A stretch of 64,000 bases of DNA. It comes from Paramecium sonneborni. Taxonomy: Eukaryota > Ciliophora > Oligohymenophorea > Peniculida > Parameciidae. The notes under the pieces are model-generated. The model saw only the letters and a program-made list of their open reading frames with translations, made no database searches and was not told where the DNA came from. Below, piece by piece: positions 63,203 through 64,000 of the stretch (positions are counted from its first letter, which is position 1; each line of letters opens with the position of its first letter). A program made the position numbers and the translations under genes. The stretch spans positions 559,047 to 623,046 of the forward strand of contig CAJJDN010000003.1 of NCBI GenBank assembly GCA_905182985.1, given 5' to 3'.

Positions 63203-63916
63203 TCAGATTTCTTGAGTATATTATCTTAAATCCAAAACTTAAAATAATGAATTTAAAAATACTGTTATTGCATTCATAATAAAAGGAATGATTATCATAA
63301 CAAATACCAAAAGGAATTCAGGATTTGTTATAGGAGATAAAAGAAAAGAACCTGTTTCATTTAATTAGTCTGCAATTAATTCTTAGAATCCAAACAAAAT
63401 AAATTTAGAAACAATTACAACTGAATTCCATACAAATAATTGACATGCATACATCTTCCAATCAATTCTTACTTTCTCTTAGATTTTGAAATAATTACCA
63501 CTTTGTAATCTCTGAATAATTAATATTTCTATATACTCTCATATCAAAGTAAGTAAAAATCATATTTAATGATTTCATGAGCAAAAAGATTAATAGCACA
63601 CCAATTGTTGAATCCAACATAAAAGTAATAAAATACCAGATACATGCATTCTCATCTGTTTCTGCAGATAATTCCATTGCCAATATTACATTTAAAATAT
63701 GAGCTAACAATGCTGATAACAATTGCTTTGAAGAGTCCTTATTATTTAATTTTCATCTTAATACCATTAAAAATATTTTCCAAACTCTTTTTGGTCGTTC
63801 AAAATATCTTTTTACTATTACTCACTTACAATAATACTTATTAATACTGTAAATGATAGAACTCCTAAGCTTGCCTAAACCAAATAACCTTTCCAATCTA
63901 AAATTTCACATTACAT
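63203..63916 (-). CDS. STIMATE: STIMATE/TMEM110-family ER membrane protein
   Basis: Four exons (introns 23, 27 and 34 nt) encode 209 aa. Motifs follow TMEM110: KRYFERPKRVWKIFLMDSSK (family KRxxExxxRPWRIWFLDTSK), LLSALLAHILNVILAMELS, and DENACIWYFITFMLDSTIGV (DPCxxYxINFLLDxTxGxL). Then comes a loop ending near ITKIDWKMYACQLFVWNSVV. Five hydrophobic segments are visible. Human STIMATE works at ER-plasma membrane contacts with STIM1 in store-operated calcium entry; fungal relatives are vacuolar. The 34-nt intron starts GTGG and the 27-nt intron contains an in-frame TGA. Confidence 0.82.
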
Positions 63917-64000
63917 AATTATATTTGAAATAATAAATAAAAATATTTTTATCAGATTTCATCATATTTTATTTCTTCGAAAGTTGTTTGTCATTGTTAT

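Larger units (their letters stand above)
60861..63601. repeat. perfect direct duplication around a single N (assembly overlap)
   Basis: Bases 60861-62230 recur unchanged at 62232-63601 (period 1371), with one N at 62231. The block contains the whole ankyrin gene and the 3' half of STIMATE. In the left copy STIMATE is broken at the N and in the right copy it is complete, as expected from two contig ends laid side by side. Confidence 0.9.

Overview
The window reads as macronuclear DNA of a Paramecium-type ciliate. TAA and TAG are read as glutamine throughout, and TGA is the only stop. With that code almost every gene becomes one long frame, interrupted only by about 60 tiny introns of 20-34 nt that mostly run GTA...TAG. 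DNA this AT-rich, introns this small, neighbouring genes 10-150 bp apart on both strands, a PSA-like cysteine-rich GPI-anchored surface antigen and trichocyst-matrix-like secreted coiled-coil proteins all point to Paramecium or a very close relative. Ordinary standard-code ORF calling fails on this sequence. All gene models here come from hand translation with code 6 and manual intron removal. For each multi-exon model the exon length total was checked to be a multiple of three.

Layout. 0-11 kb: 3' end of an unrecognised gene, a large acidic protein with a PIP-box-like motif, a decayed gene, two small unknowns (one inside an assembly duplication), the surface antigen, and a four-TM protein. 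11-23 kb: BuGZ/ZNF207-like zinc-finger protein, coiled-coil protein, GINS subunit PSF1, papain-family protease, a protein with a HExxH DUF922-like tail, three coiled-coil genes, UTP13/TBL3, adenylate kinase. 23-38 kb: mitochondrial citrate synthase, a long coiled-coil protein, an unknown, a LITAF-domain protein, a large secreted coiled-coil protein, complex I 24-kDa subunit (NDUFV2), a trichocyst-matrix-like protein, CCT6. 38-54 kb: unknowns, a UTP21/WDR36 pseudogene, two members of a ciliate-type NIQKNYAKAI family, SND1/Tudor-SN, a PAQR receptor, a ubiquitin-like plus chromo-barrel-like protein, another pseudogene. 54-64 kb: a giant intronless vWA/RGG protein, SURF1, a ciliary-type protein, an ankyrin-repeat protein and STIMATE/TMEM110.

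Three places carry a single N flanked by perfect direct copies of 1049, 1172 and 1370 bp. These look like unmerged contig overlaps, so genes inside them are counted twice. There are no obvious operons. The recognisable genes are mostly housekeeping (mitochondrial energy metabolism, rRNA processing, replication, folding) mixed with ciliate secretory and surface proteins. I found no RNA gene, CRISPR array, telomere or intact transposon. The least explained material is the HExxH protein, the NIQKNYAKAI family, the decayed genes with in-frame TGA codons, and the head-to-head pair whose start codons are 3 bp apart.
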